NCBI RefSeq assembly: GCF_027891095.1
Contig: NZ_JAQIIO010000006.1
Span: forward strand, 62,001 to 126,000
Source: Aliiroseovarius salicola
Lineage (GTDB): Bacteria > Pseudomonadota > Alphaproteobacteria > Rhodobacterales > Rhodobacteraceae
Direction: 5' to 3'
Length of the DNA: 64,000 nucleotides
Made by a program: the position numbers and the translations under genes. Shown here in pieces: positions 25,447 through 34,730 of the stretch. Each line of letters opens with the position of its first letter. Position 1 is the stretch's first letter. Under the pieces are notes generated by a model. The model ran no database searches. It saw nothing but the letters and a program-made list of their open reading frames with translations, and had not been told where the DNA came from.

Positions 25447-28400
25447 TTGCGCTCACCGAATTTGAACACCATCGACGCAGATGCAAATCCCGGGCAAAAG
25501 CGATGGGCCGCGGTTCTGTTTGCTGATCTGGAGAACTTCACCGCCATTTCTGAACAGGCCGGACCCGAGAAAACCTATGAGTTGATCACAAGCATCGTTC
25601 AGTCCTCCTGGCGGCTGGTCGAAAAATATCAGGGCAGCCCGATCGAATATGCCGGAGACAGCATTCTTGCAGCCTTTGGGGCGCCGATCGCCGTCGAAAA
25701 TGCATCTCTGAACGCTTGTCTCGCTGCGCTGGCGCTGCAGGCGGAAATGGCTGGGCGTGCAGAGGAATTTCAACGGCAATTTGGTGCCAAGCCGAAGTTT
25801 CGGATCGGGATTGCCGGTGGCGTTATTGTCATTGGTACATTTGGTCTGGAGGCCAAGATGGATCTCAGCCTTGTCGGGGAAACCGTTAATCGAGCCTCGC
25901 GGATACAGAATTCTGCGAAAGCGGGCGAAATCCTCTGTTCCCAGTCGATCTGTGACCAGGTCAAAGGTCATGTTTCCATGACCCACCTTGGGCCGATAAA
26001 GCTTAAGGGTTTGTCAGGAGAGAATGAGATCTTCAGGCTCAATGGTCCAAAATCCAACATCTCGGAATTTGAAGGCCGGCTAGAGCGTGGCAGTAAAATG
26101 TTTGTCGGCCGCGAGGACGAGTTGGAAACCTTGTCCCGCTGGATTAACGCGTCTCCTGACACCGCCGGCATTATCCAGCTCCACGGCCCCGCAGGTATCG
26201 GCAAGTCCCGACTTTTATTCGAAGCGCTGAACCAGGGTCCCCACACAAAACGACGGATCCTGACGGCGCACTGCAACCGCGACATTTCGACAAAGTCGCT
26301 TGCTGCCTTCATCCCCCTGCTGCATAGCGCAATCGGCTGGAAACCGGATGATACGCGCGACAAACTTGAAACCGGCCTAAGCCGCCTGCTGGGACCCGGT
26401 GACCAAGGTGCCGAGCCACTGAGCGAGCTGCTTCTGAATTCTGACGATTGGAGTAAAAACGCCGATCACGATACAGCGGTCCATGTCCGCGCGGCGATTG
26501 TTAAGGCATTGTCCAATATCTGCTCGGACCCAGGAAACCTGGTGATCATAGAAGATGCTCACTGGATCGATCCGGTCAGCGCGGACATCTTGCGCAAACT
26601 GGCAGAGACCCGAAACGGAAACGTAAAGTTTTTGTTCAGCCGCCGCAGTGATCACACCATTGGCCGGATTAAAGATGTTGGCATTCACGACATCGCGCTG
26701 AAGCCATTGCTGCCTGCCAATATCAGCGAGATCATCATCGACCTCCTGGGGGTCGTTGCAATCCCCTACCCCCTGCTTGATTTTGTTACCTCGACAACCG
26801 AGGGCAATTCTCTTTTTGTCGAAGAAACCATCCGCTATCTGATCAGCTCCAATCAGGTCGTCGTCGAGAACGGCACCGTCTCATTCAAGCCCGACGCCAA
26901 ATTGCAATCCACTTCGGGCAACCTGCAGCACCTTATCCTGAGCCGGTTCGATGCTTTGGATGCCTCGACAAAAGATGTCCTGCTGATTGCCGCAACCAAG
27001 GGTCGCAGATTTTCCGAGGACTTTATCTCGCAATGCGTGAAAGACCCTTCGGCGACGGAAAAGGCGATAGCGCGCGCAGCGACCGCGGGTCTGATCGAGC
27101 CGGATGGAGACGATGTATCTGGACATTGGCGATTTGCTCATGCCCTCATTGCCAATGCGATCAGCCAAAGCGTTCTTGCCCGACACCGTGCGCAGTTGCA
27201 TGCGACCGTGGCAAGCGGGCTGGAAATCGACGAGGCGTCAGCCGCGACCTTTACCGAAGAGTTATCCTATCACCATGATCAGGCAGGAAATGCGGCCAAG
27301 GCGGTCTATTACCTATCGAAATCAGCGGAAAAGGCGCTTGCGATCTATTCCATCGTTCAGGCCGACGAAGCGCTGGAGCGCGCCTTTGACCTCATCGGGG
27401 AAAACCCGAATGTCGTAGGTAACACCCAATTCGCGGAAATGCTTGAACTTTGGGCGCGCACGCTGAATATCTTTGGCGATTTCAAGAAACTGAACATTAT
27501 CGTCGAGAAGTATCTGCCGCGCCTGTCCGCGACAAGCGCGAGCAAGCAGCGGGCAATCTGCCTGACGCTGCAAGCCATTTCGCGCACTCACGCTGGCGAA
27601 CGGACATATGCCATAAACCTGATCGAGCAAGCCGTGAAAATCTCAGAGGAAATCGGTGATCCGCACTCATTGGCCTGGGCAAAAGCCGCGATGCTGCGCG
27701 TTTATGTCGAAGCGGGCGTTGCAACGCTCGACGAAACAAAGGCGCTGTACGACGATATCCGTGCTTCTTTTGCGGAATTCAAAGACCCATCCCTGACCCA
27801 GATGGCGATCTATTCAATGTCGGCTGCCTATCGGGAAAGCGGCCAGCTCAGGCAGTCAGAGCGCCTTATCGATGAGATCGAGAACTACGGCCGCAAACAC
27901 GGGGATACCCGCGCCCTGGGCATGGCGGGTTGGGCGCGAGCCATTAACAAGTGGTTGGCTGAAGACATAGAAGCCATGGCCGCCGCCGCCGATCAGGCAA
28001 TGCAATACAGCCTTCCGGACACCGGCGACTGGAGGGTAGGCGCAATTAGCGAACTTGCGGTGGATCTCATGCAGAACAGCGGTTCGGAACGCGTGGATGA
28101 ATTCCTTATTTACAAGGAAAATGCGCTGCATAGCGAAGACATGAGCCTATATCTGGCCTGTGGCTTTCAGTATTGCGTGCATTCAATGCGACGTGGCCGG
28201 GTGCGCATTGCGTGGAACGAATTGCAAAGTCTGGAAGAGGCAGCAGTGCGGGTTGGAACATCAGAGCAAAAGACCCAGATCAGCCTGCTTAAAGCGCGGT
28301 TGTTGATCGCACTTGCGGGCCTGGAAAAAAGCACCGCTGAGCGCCCCAAAATGGCTCTGGCAGATATCATCAGGGCGATCACCCTAAAGATCGGCGCTGT

Positions 28401-28626
28401 CAACAAGGCAAATCTGGTGTTGCATGACCTGTCGGATAGATATCCCTTCAAAACCGGTCTGATCGCCGCACATATCCAATTCGGTTTTGGCCTGATCGCC
28501 AAGTCCCAACGCCAGCAGAAACTGGCAAAAGAACATTTCCGAGCGAGTCATGACCTGTTTTCAGAAGAAGGGCTAACCCGTCGCGCGGAACAATCTTTGG
28601 ACTTGCTGCAAGGCATCGACACGTAA
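25447..28626 (+). CDS. Class III nucleotide cyclase with AAA ATPase and TPR-like region
   Basis: Protein of about 1059 residues. A class III cyclase domain fills about 15-190: metal-binding Asp27 (LFADLENFT) and Asp71 (YAGDSI), and transition-state Asn148 and Arg152 (VNRASR). The substrate-specifying positions are Glu67 and Ser141, where adenylate cyclases usually have Lys and Asp or Thr; Glu is typical of guanylate cyclases. An AAA/STAND ATPase follows (Walker A GPAGIGKS, Walker B VIIEDAHW), then about 450 residues of helical TPR-like repeats. No membrane segment is seen. A TTG at 25447 is chosen because AAGGGA precedes it; a TTG at 25390 would add 19 residues. It is divergent from the phosphoesterase operon. 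Confidence 0.87.
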   Translation: MRSPNLNTIDADANPGQKRWAAVLFADLENFTAISEQAGPEKTYELITSIVQSSWRLVEKYQGSPIEYAGDSILAAFGAPIAVENASLNACLAALALQAEMAGRAEEFQRQFGAKPKFRIGIAGGVIVIGTFGLEAKMDLSLVGETVNRASRIQNSAKAGEILCSQSICDQVKGHVSMTHLGPIKLKGLSGENEIFRLNGPKSNISEFEGRLERGSKMFVGREDELETLSRWINASPDTAGIIQLHGPAGIGKSRLLFEALNQGPHTKRRILTAHCNRDISTKSLAAFIPLLHSAIGWKPDDTRDKLETGLSRLLGPGDQGAEPLSELLLNSDDWSKNADHDTAVHVRAAIVKALSNICSDPGNLVIIEDAHWIDPVSADILRKLAETRNGNVKFLFSRRSDHTIGRIKDVGIHDIALKPLLPANISEIIIDLLGVVAIPYPLLDFVTSTTEGNSLFVEETIRYLISSNQVVVENGTVSFKPDAKLQSTSGNLQHLILSRFDALDASTKDVLLIAATKGRRFSEDFISQCVKDPSATEKAIARAATAGLIEPDGDDVSGHWRFAHALIANAISQSVLARHRAQLHATVASGLEIDEASAATFTEELSYHHDQAGNAAKAVYYLSKSAEKALAIYSIVQADEALERAFDLIGENPNVVGNTQFAEMLELWARTLNIFGDFKKLNIIVEKYLPRLSATSASKQRAICLTLQAISRTHAGERTYAINLIEQAVKISEEIGDPHSLAWAKAAMLRVYVEAGVATLDETKALYDDIRASFAEFKDPSLTQMAIYSMSAAYRESGQLRQSERLIDEIENYGRKHGDTRALGMAGWARAINKWLAEDIEAMAAAADQAMQYSLPDTGDWRVGAISELAVDLMQNSGSERVDEFLIYKENALHSEDMSLYLACGFQYCVHSMRRGRVRIAWNELQSLEEAAVRVGTSEQKTQISLLKARLLIALAGLEKSTAERPKMALADIIRAITLKIGAVNKANLVLHDLSDRYPFKTGLIAAHIQFGFGLIAKSQRQQKLAKEHFRASHDLFSEEGLTRRAEQSLDLLQGIDT

Positions 28627-28664
28627 GCATTACGCCCCCCCCTTCATTTAAAATCAGCCAGCTA

Positions 28665-28680
28665 TGTGAACCGCTTCACA
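28665..28680. promoter_or_regulatory. Perfect CRP-type palindrome upstream of the PACE gene
   Basis: TGTGA-ACCGCT-TCACA matches all ten defined CRP consensus bases and lies 94 bp before the PACE gene start, downstream of the cyclase stop. It is nearly identical to the site at 17825-17840. Confidence 0.7.
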
Positions 28681-28773
28681 GAACATCAAGTGATTTCAAT
28701 TCAAGACTTGGGTACGGCACGACGCCTGGGCCTTAAACCCAGCCCGTAGTGCTTGCCTGGGGAGGATGACCAG

Positions 28774-29217
28774 ATGGCTTTGAGATCACGAAAAGAACGC
28801 ATCGTCCAGACAATTAGTTTCGAGCTGGGTGGGCTGATGATTGCAGCACCACTGTATGCGTCAATATTTAATACCTCCTCAGGCCATTCACTCTCTCTTT
28901 TGTTGTGTATTTCTGCGGTGGTGCTCGCCTGGGCGCCCCTGCACAACACGTTTTTCGACAAATTTGATCTCTACGTCTTTCACCGATTGGCCAGCGACCG
29001 CCCGCACAGGTGGCGGGTGCTCCACGCGATTTCTCTGGAACTGTCGTCAATCACCTTGACCTTTCCCGTCGTCATGCTGATCAGCGGGCATGGTGCCTGG
29101 GGCGCCTTGGCTGTCAATGTCGGGCTTACGCTTTTCTACACTGCGTATGGTTATCTGTTTCACCTTATGTTCGACAAGGTGCGCCCGGTGCAATCGGGCA
29201 CGTTGCTTTCCGAGTAA
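28774..29217 (+). CDS. PACE family efflux transporter
   Basis: Small inner-membrane protein of 147 residues with four hydrophobic segments arranged as two bacterial transmembrane pairs. The family motifs are visible: RIVQTISFELGGL at the N-terminus of the first pair, WAPLHNTFFDKFD between, VLHAISLELSS at the second pair and YGYLFHLMFDKVRPV at the end. PACE proteins (AceI type) export chlorhexidine, acriflavine or short diamines by proton antiport. The ATG at 28774 has a GGGGAGGA site. A CRP-type operator 94 bp upstream may tie it to the neighbouring cyclic-nucleotide genes. Confidence 0.9.
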   Translation: MALRSRKERIVQTISFELGGLMIAAPLYASIFNTSSGHSLSLLLCISAVVLAWAPLHNTFFDKFDLYVFHRLASDRPHRWRVLHAISLELSSITLTFPVVMLISGHGAWGALAVNVGLTLFYTAYGYLFHLMFDKVRPVQSGTLLSE

Positions 29218-29565
29218 CCACTGCGCTGTAGTCGGTTGCGACATTCGCTTATCTGAAGATGATTGGTGATCGCGTCTCATGAGTGATCTGCGATCTAAAA
29301 CGGAAATCGGGGACCAGCCACCAAATTAAGACAGCTAAAGGCAGCTCTGGGCCATTCACGCGCGCCACGCCGGTTTAAATGAAGGTCCAGAAAAACTGTT
29401 CAGCGCTCTCTCGGCTGCTTTGCTGTAAACGTTCCCTATTAGTCGCCCCAAATCTGTTCTTCAGTTTCATTAAACAAGTGCTTGGCCCGCTGAATTTATT
29501 GAATTCTGAATCTCAAATTTTGCTGATTTCCACAGGATGAGAAGCATCCAACTCATGTTCAACTT
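29218..29565. other. Gene-free gap between convergent PACE and phoB genes
   Basis: No coding frame, strong stem-loop or recognisable RNA is seen in these 348 bases. The part next to phoB is AT-rich. Confidence 0.5.
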
Positions 29566-30255
29566 TTATCCCAATGCGTATCCCGTCCCTCTGACGGTTC
29601 TCAGAGGATCATCTCCACCAAGTTTGCACAACGCCTTGCGCAATCGGCCAACATGCACATCGACTGTTCGTGTATCGACATAGATTTCTCTTCCCCACAC
29701 ACGATCCAGCAGTTGTTCGCGGCTCCAGACACGACCCGGTTTTTCCATAAAGGTCGAAAGAAGGCGGAATTCGGTTGGGCCAAGTTTGATCGGAACACCA
29801 GCTCGGGTTACGCGATGGCTTTCCCCGTCCAGCACAATGTCTTCAAATTCAAGCAATGCTCCGACCGACGCCGGGCGTGTGCGTCGTAATTGTGTGCGGA
29901 TGCGAGCCATCAGCTCTGACACGGAGAACGGTTTGACCACATAATCATCCGCTCCCGTTTCCAGTCCACGCACGCGATCAAGTTCCTCAGAGCGCGCCGA
30001 CAACATGATGACAGGAATTGAGCGGGTTTCCTTACGTGTCTTGATCTGTCGACAGATTTCAATGCCCGAGACACCAGGCAACATCCAATCAAGCAAAATT
30101 AGGTCAGGCATGATTTCATCGACCATGATCAATGCGTCATCGCCATTTTCGGCAATCGCCACCTCATACCCTTCTGACGCGAGATTATAGCGCAACACCT
30201 CCCGCTGCGCCGGTTCATCTTCTACCAGTAGCACACAGGGTTTATGGGCACCCAT
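29566..30255 (-). CDS. phoB: Phosphate regulon response regulator PhoB
   Basis: OmpR-family regulator of 229 residues that binds Pho boxes when phosphorylated by PhoR. The receiver domain (about 5-120) has the acidic pocket VEDE, the phospho-acceptor Asp in LILLDWMLPG and Lys in DDYVVKPFS. The winged-helix domain (about 135-228) ends with TVDVHVGRLRKAL and VRGTGYALG. The ATG at 30255 (MGAHKPCVLLVEDE) has GGAG in the end of phoU; a longer frame would run into phoU. It is the last gene of the phosphate operon. Confidence 0.93.
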   Translation of the reverse strand: MGAHKPCVLLVEDEPAQREVLRYNLASEGYEVAIAENGDDALIMVDEIMPDLILLDWMLPGVSGIEICRQIKTRKETRSIPVIMLSARSEELDRVRGLETGADDYVVKPFSVSELMARIRTQLRRTRPASVGALLEFEDIVLDGESHRVTRAGVPIKLGPTEFRLLSTFMEKPGRVWSREQLLDRVWGREIYVDTRTVDVHVGRLRKALCKLGGDDPLRTVRGTGYALG

Positions 30256-30259
30256 GATC

Positions 30260-30976
30260 TCAGACTCCGCTTGTCGGGAGTTCGTAGTTAACGGCGTTGC
30301 CCTTTGGTCGGGCTTCATCTGGCAACTCTCCGGTCACAAGATAGATCACCTGATCCGCGATCGTGGTCACATGATCCCCCATGCGTTCGATATTTTTGGC
30401 GATGAAATGCAGATGCATGCATGAAGAGATATTCCGTGGATCTTCCATCATGAAGGTCAGGAACTCACGGAACAACGCGTTGTACATCTGGTCAACTTCA
30501 ATGTCGCGATGACGTACATCTTGCGCCAGTTCTTCATCACGGCGAATATAGGCATCCAGCACGTCAGACAGCATAAGTTGCACTTCTTTGGACATGCGGC
30601 TGATGGCACCCGATGCGCCATCAATTGGTTGCATATGAACCAAAACCGAGGTGCGTTTGGCCATGTTTTTGGCATAGTCCCCAACCCGTTCAAGGTTTGC
30701 CGCAATCCGCATGACGGTCAGCACGGTTCGAAGATCAGATGCAATCGGTTGGCGCAGGGCCAGCAACCGCGCACATTCTTCTTGAATGAGCGTGTCCATC
30801 GCATCGATCTGCTTGTCGCCGCGCCGGACCTGTTCTGCCAGCTCTTCATCGCGCTGTTTCAGCGATTTGGCACCCTGGCGAATGGCTTCTTCTACCAGCC
30901 CGCCCATTTTCATCACATGAGCCTGGATTTCTTCCAGATCGCGGTCAAAAGCGGATGCAATATGTTGGTCATTCAT
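30260..30976 (-). CDS. phoU: Phosphate signalling protein PhoU
   Basis: Cytoplasmic all-helical protein of 238 residues with two repeated three-helix PhoU domains (first with RVGDYAKNMAKR near residue 96, second with NIERMGDHVTTIADQ near 200). These motifs bind metal clusters and contact PstB and PhoR, keeping the Pho response off at high phosphate. It lies between pstB (17-bp gap) and phoB (4-bp gap) in one direction. Confidence 0.95.
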   Translation of the reverse strand: MNDQHIASAFDRDLEEIQAHVMKMGGLVEEAIRQGAKSLKQRDEELAEQVRRGDKQIDAMDTLIQEECARLLALRQPIASDLRTVLTVMRIAANLERVGDYAKNMAKRTSVLVHMQPIDGASGAISRMSKEVQLMLSDVLDAYIRRDEELAQDVRHRDIEVDQMYNALFREFLTFMMEDPRNISSCMHLHFIAKNIERMGDHVTTIADQVIYLVTGELPDEARPKGNAVNYELPTSGV

Positions 30977-30993
30977 GTTCTTGTCCCCTGCCC

Positions 30994-31791
30994 TTAACCG
31001 ATCCGGCCCGTGATGTAAGCTTCTGTGCGGCTGTCTTCGGGATTGGTGAAAATCTTAGTTGTGTCATCATATTCTACCAGGTTGCCCATGTGGAAGAACG
31101 CAGTTTTCTGGCTGACGCGAGCGGCCTGTTGCATCGAGTGGGTCACGATCACCACGGCAAATTTCTCGCGCAACTCGTCGATCAGCTCTTCGACTTGCGC
31201 GGTGGCAATCGGGTCAAGCGCCGAGCAAGGTTCATCCATCAAGAGAACTTCCGGTTCGGTTGCGACCGCGCGGGCAATGCACAGGCGCTGTTGCTGACCA
31301 CCAGACAATCCGGTGCCCGGGGCGTGCAGACGGTCTTTTACCTCGTCCCAGATCGCCCCACGACGCAGAGATTTTTCAACGATCTCATCGAGTTCCGCCT
31401 TATTGCGAGCAAGGCCGTGGATGCGAGGACCATAGGCGATATTGTCATAGATCGATTTCGGGAACGGGTTTGGTTTCTGAAACACCATGCCCACTTTCGC
31501 ACGAAGCTGCACCGGGTCGACCCGCTTATCATAGATGTCTTCGCCATCCAGCAAAATATCTCCTTGGACCCGACAAATGTCGATCGTGTCATTCATCCGG
31601 TTCAGGCAGCGCAGAAAGGTCGATTTCCCGCAACCCGACGGCCCGATAAAGGAGGTCACGGTCTTGTCCTGGATCTCGACATTCACGTCTTTGATCGCAT
31701 GGGTGTCGCCATAATGGACCTGCACGTTCTTGGCAGAGATCTTATTGGTTTGCATGTCCACGGTTCTTTCGATTTTCGTCATGTCGTTCAT
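30994..31791 (-). CDS. pstB: Phosphate ABC transporter ATP-binding protein PstB
   Basis: ATPase subunit of the high-affinity phosphate importer, 265 residues. Walker A is GPSGCGKST, the Q-loop is [15 protein letters not shown], the ABC signature is [14 protein letters not shown], Walker B is [13 protein letters not shown] and the switch His is in [13 protein letters not shown]. The ATG at 31791 ([10 protein letters not shown]) has GAGG upstream and leaves a 17-bp gap after pstA; a longer frame would overlap pstA by about 130 bases. Confidence 0.96.
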   Translation of the reverse strand: MNDMTKIERTVDMQTNKISAKNVQVHYGDTHAIKDVNVEIQDKTVTSFIGPSGCGKSTFLRCLNRMNDTIDICRVQGDILLDGEDIYDKRVDPVQLRAKVGMVFQKPNPFPKSIYDNIAYGPRIHGLARNKAELDEIVEKSLRRGAIWDEVKDRLHAPGTGLSGGQQQRLCIARAVATEPEVLLMDEPCSALDPIATAQVEELIDELREKFAVVIVTHSMQQAARVSQKTAFFHMGNLVEYDDTTKIFTNPEDSRTEAYITGRIG

Positions 31792-31808
31792 ATGTGTGGT
31801 CCTCAGGC

Positions 31809-33170
31809 TTACCAGCGGCGCTCGAACCGGCGGCGCAGGAGGATTGCGATGATATTCATGGTCATCAGGAAAAGAAGCAAGATGATGATCCCGCCCCAGG
31901 CGCGTTCGTAATAGGCGGGGTCGGCGCGTTTTGCCCATTCATAGATCTGTGCAGGCATGGCCGAATTTGGGCTGAGGAAGCCGTCAATCAACCCTTCTGG
32001 CGGGTTTGAGGCGATATATCCCACCATACCGATCAGAAGCAGCGGCGCGGTTTCACCAAGTGCCTGCGCAAGACCAATGATCGTACCGGTCAGGATGCCG
32101 GGCATGGCCAGCGGCAGCACGTGATGGAAGACGGTTTGCATCTTGGATGCGCCAACGCCCAAGGCGGCTTCGCGGATCGATGGCGGGACAGCCTTGAGTG
32201 ACGCGCGGGTCGAGATGATGATGGTTGGCAGGGTCATCAATGTGAGTACCAGACCACCCACCAGAGGAGCGGATTGCGGCAGATGGGCGAACTGAATGAA
32301 GACAGCCAGACCGAGGATACCAAAGACAATCGAAGGCACCGCGGCGAGGTTCGAGATGTTCACCTCAATGAGATCGGTGAACCAGTTCTGCTTGGCGAAC
32401 TCTTCCAGATAGATCGACGCGGCCACACCGATTGGCAGCGCAGCGGTCAGCACCACCAGCATCATGTAGAAGCTGCCCAGCATCGACACTCCGATGCCCG
32501 CCTGTTCCGGGCGGCTTTCTGAGGCGTCCGCGCCGGTGATGAAGCTGAGGTTGAAACCTTTGTTTACCACACCGGTTTCGCGCATCTGGTCAACCATATC
32601 CAGATGCACAGGTGTGAGGTTCTTGTCGCGCGCCAGGCTTTCACGGCTCACACGGCCCTTGAGGTATCCATCCACGCGGGATGAGGCCAGGAGTTTGAAT
32701 TCAACAGTGTCGCCAATGCGATCCGGGTTGGCGACCACAAATTCACGGATCTGCGCGGCGGCACCCGAGGACAGCAGCTTGCGCAGGTCCTTACCTTTTG
32801 AGAACGGGTTTTCTATCCCGCCTTCTTCGAGCGCACGTTTGATTGCGGTGTCGATCAGCGGGTTATACCCAAATGTTGTGACCTTCTTGATCTTCTCAAT
32901 GTCTCGGGTGCCAGATTTGTCCAGTTTTGCCTCAAGCAACTCAACTTGCAGCGTCAGTTTGGTCTGCTGGAACGCACCGACCCCTTTGAACAGGATTGAG
33001 CTGATCAAAAGCACCAGAAACACCAGGCCAATCGCAATTGCTGTGATCCCGTAAATACGGAACCGTTTCTCAGCCGCGTTGCGCTGTTTGGTGTGCGCAT
33101 CTTGCGTCAGAAGCGAGCTTTTAGCGTGCGGAGTGGCTTCGGGCACGCCGTTTGCGGTCATGTCGGTCAT
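31809..33170 (-). CDS. pstA: Phosphate ABC transporter permease PstA (long form with DUF3333-type N-terminus)
   Basis: Permease subunit of 453 residues. The first membrane helix (about 38-62) is followed by a periplasmic domain of some 150 residues, the extra N-terminal part seen in alphaproteobacterial PstA, and then the permease core. The EAA loop lies near residue 335 ([29 protein letters not shown], key residues EAA and G). It overlaps pstC by four bases (ATGA) and precedes pstB. Confidence 0.94.
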   Translation of the reverse strand: MTDMTANGVPEATPHAKSSLLTQDAHTKQRNAAEKRFRIYGITAIAIGLVFLVLLISSILFKGVGAFQQTKLTLQVELLEAKLDKSGTRDIEKIKKVTTFGYNPLIDTAIKRALEEGGIENPFSKGKDLRKLLSSGAAAQIREFVVANPDRIGDTVEFKLLASSRVDGYLKGRVSRESLARDKNLTPVHLDMVDQMRETGVVNKGFNLSFITGADASESRPEQAGIGVSMLGSFYMMLVVLTAALPIGVAASIYLEEFAKQNWFTDLIEVNISNLAAVPSIVFGILGLAVFIQFAHLPQSAPLVGGLVLTLMTLPTIIISTRASLKAVPPSIREAALGVGASKMQTVFHHVLPLAMPGILTGTIIGLAQALGETAPLLLIGMVGYIASNPPEGLIDGFLSPNSAMPAQIYEWAKRADPAYYERAWGGIIILLLFLMTMNIIAILLRRRFERRW

Positions 33171-34633
33171 TCGTATTGCTCCCGATATTTGCGCACAATC
33201 AAGAGTGCCAGCACATTGAGGCCGAGGGTGAGAATAAAGAGCGTCATGCCAAGAGCGAAAGCGACCAGCGCCTCGGGGGACGCAAAATCGGCGTCGCCGG
33301 TCAGCTGCGACACGATCTTGGCGGTCACGGTGGTCATGGCTTCAAACGGGTTCATCGACAGCCGTGCTGCGGCCCCTGCCCCCATCACCACAATCATGGT
33401 TTCGCCAATGGCGCGACTGGCAGCTAGAAGGATGGCGCCGACGATGCCCGGAAGCGCCGCGGGCAGCACCACTTGGCGTACGGTTTCCGATTGGGTTGCG
33501 CCCAAACCATATGATCCGTCCCGCATCGCCTGCGGCACCGCGTTTATGATGTCATCGGACAGAGAGGATACGAACGGAATGAGCATGATGCCCATCACAA
33601 GGCCCGCCGTCATCACCGAGCGTGCACCCTGCATCCAATTCAGCCCCTCCGCACCGAACACGTCTACCAGCATCGGACCAACGATAGTCAGGGCAAACAG
33701 ACCGTACACAATGGTCGGGATCCCGGCGAGCACTTCAAGCAGAGGCTTGGCCACCGCCCGGGTCTTGGCCCCGGCATATTCCGACAGGTACACCGCCGCA
33801 AAAAGACCGACTGGGACGGCCACAGCCAGCGCAACAATCGAGATATATATTGTGCCCCAGAGAAGCGGCAGGATGCCCAGATGCTCGGAGCCACCTCGCC
33901 CTTCAGGCGACCATGTCAGACCAAACAGAAAGTCCCCCATTGGGAACATCCCAAAGAAACTGACCGTGTTGAAAATTAGCGACAAGACAATGCCCAGTGT
34001 AGTCAGGATTGCAATCGAGGCTGCCCCGATCAATACCATCTGAACACCCCGTTCCACGAGATTACGTGCCCGCAGGTCGGCATGGGTTTTGAAAAACGCG
34101 GCCAGAAAACCAGCACCAGCAATAACCAGAACAACCACCGTCATAATCCAATTGCCGGTGAGGGTTTTTTCACGGAACTTAAGCGCCGCTGAAAGCACGT
34201 CTTCGCTTACATCCGATCCAAGGGCAACGCCAACAGTACCCAGCAGAGCGCGAATGTCGGTGTTGCTGGTAGAGAGCGTTTTCAAAGCCGCGTGTTCCAG
34301 CGCTCCTTGCGCAATCGCAGCATCCAAACCGTTCGCAACGCGACCCACATCGCTCATGATCAGGTTCAAACCACCTGCGTCATCGTAGGAACCGGCCGGG
34401 ATCATTGCGGAAACCGCTCCATTGACCATCAGCGGTTGGATAACAACCCACAAGACCAGAACCAGCACTGCCGGCACGAAGGCCAGCATTGAGACGTTGA
34501 ACCCGTAATAATTGGGCAGCGAGTGCAGGCGCCGCCGGTCACCCTGGACCGACCTGAGCGCCCTGCCCCGACCTATGACAAACCCAAGGGCGGCCAGCGT
34601 CAAGATTGTCAGGAGGAGAAAGGAAGCGGACAT
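33167..34633 (-). CDS. pstC: Phosphate ABC transporter permease PstC
   Basis: Permease subunit of 488 residues with the extended N-terminal region typical of alphaproteobacteria. The N-terminal helix, the LHSLPNYYGFNVSMLAF segment and a periplasmic stretch are followed by the permease core. The EAA-type loop near residue 385 has SYGLGATQSETVRQVVLPAALPG with conserved G. It follows pstS after a 97-bp gap with a stem-loop and overlaps pstA. Confidence 0.93.
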   Translation of the reverse strand: MSASFLLLTILTLAALGFVIGRGRALRSVQGDRRRLHSLPNYYGFNVSMLAFVPAVLVLVLWVVIQPLMVNGAVSAMIPAGSYDDAGGLNLIMSDVGRVANGLDAAIAQGALEHAALKTLSTSNTDIRALLGTVGVALGSDVSEDVLSAALKFREKTLTGNWIMTVVVLVIAGAGFLAAFFKTHADLRARNLVERGVQMVLIGAASIAILTTLGIVLSLIFNTVSFFGMFPMGDFLFGLTWSPEGRGGSEHLGILPLLWGTIYISIVALAVAVPVGLFAAVYLSEYAGAKTRAVAKPLLEVLAGIPTIVYGLFALTIVGPMLVDVFGAEGLNWMQGARSVMTAGLVMGIMLIPFVSSLSDDIINAVPQAMRDGSYGLGATQSETVRQVVLPAALPGIVGAILLAASRAIGETMIVVMGAGAAARLSMNPFEAMTTVTAKIVSQLTGDADFASPEALVAFALGMTLFILTLGLNVLALLIVRKYREQYE

Positions 34634-34690
34634 GTTGGATATCTTATTCAGCAGAGGCGGATCTTTCCCCGATCCGTATGGGGAGTGGCG

Positions 34691-34708
34691 GCGCGGAGAG
34701 TTCCGCGC
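34691..34708. other. Stem-loop between pstS and pstC
   Basis: GCGCGGA (34691-34697) and TCCGCGC (34702-34708) form a perfect stem with a GAGT loop and no T tract. Such structures after binding-protein genes commonly protect the upstream mRNA or limit read-through, giving more PstS than permease. Confidence 0.5.
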
Positions 34709-34730
34709 AGCCGGATCTTTTCAGGACCAA

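Noticed and set aside
30955-31911. 318-codon + strand frame opposite pstB
   Set aside because: Overlaps the certain pstB gene and shows no domain or ribosome-binding site.
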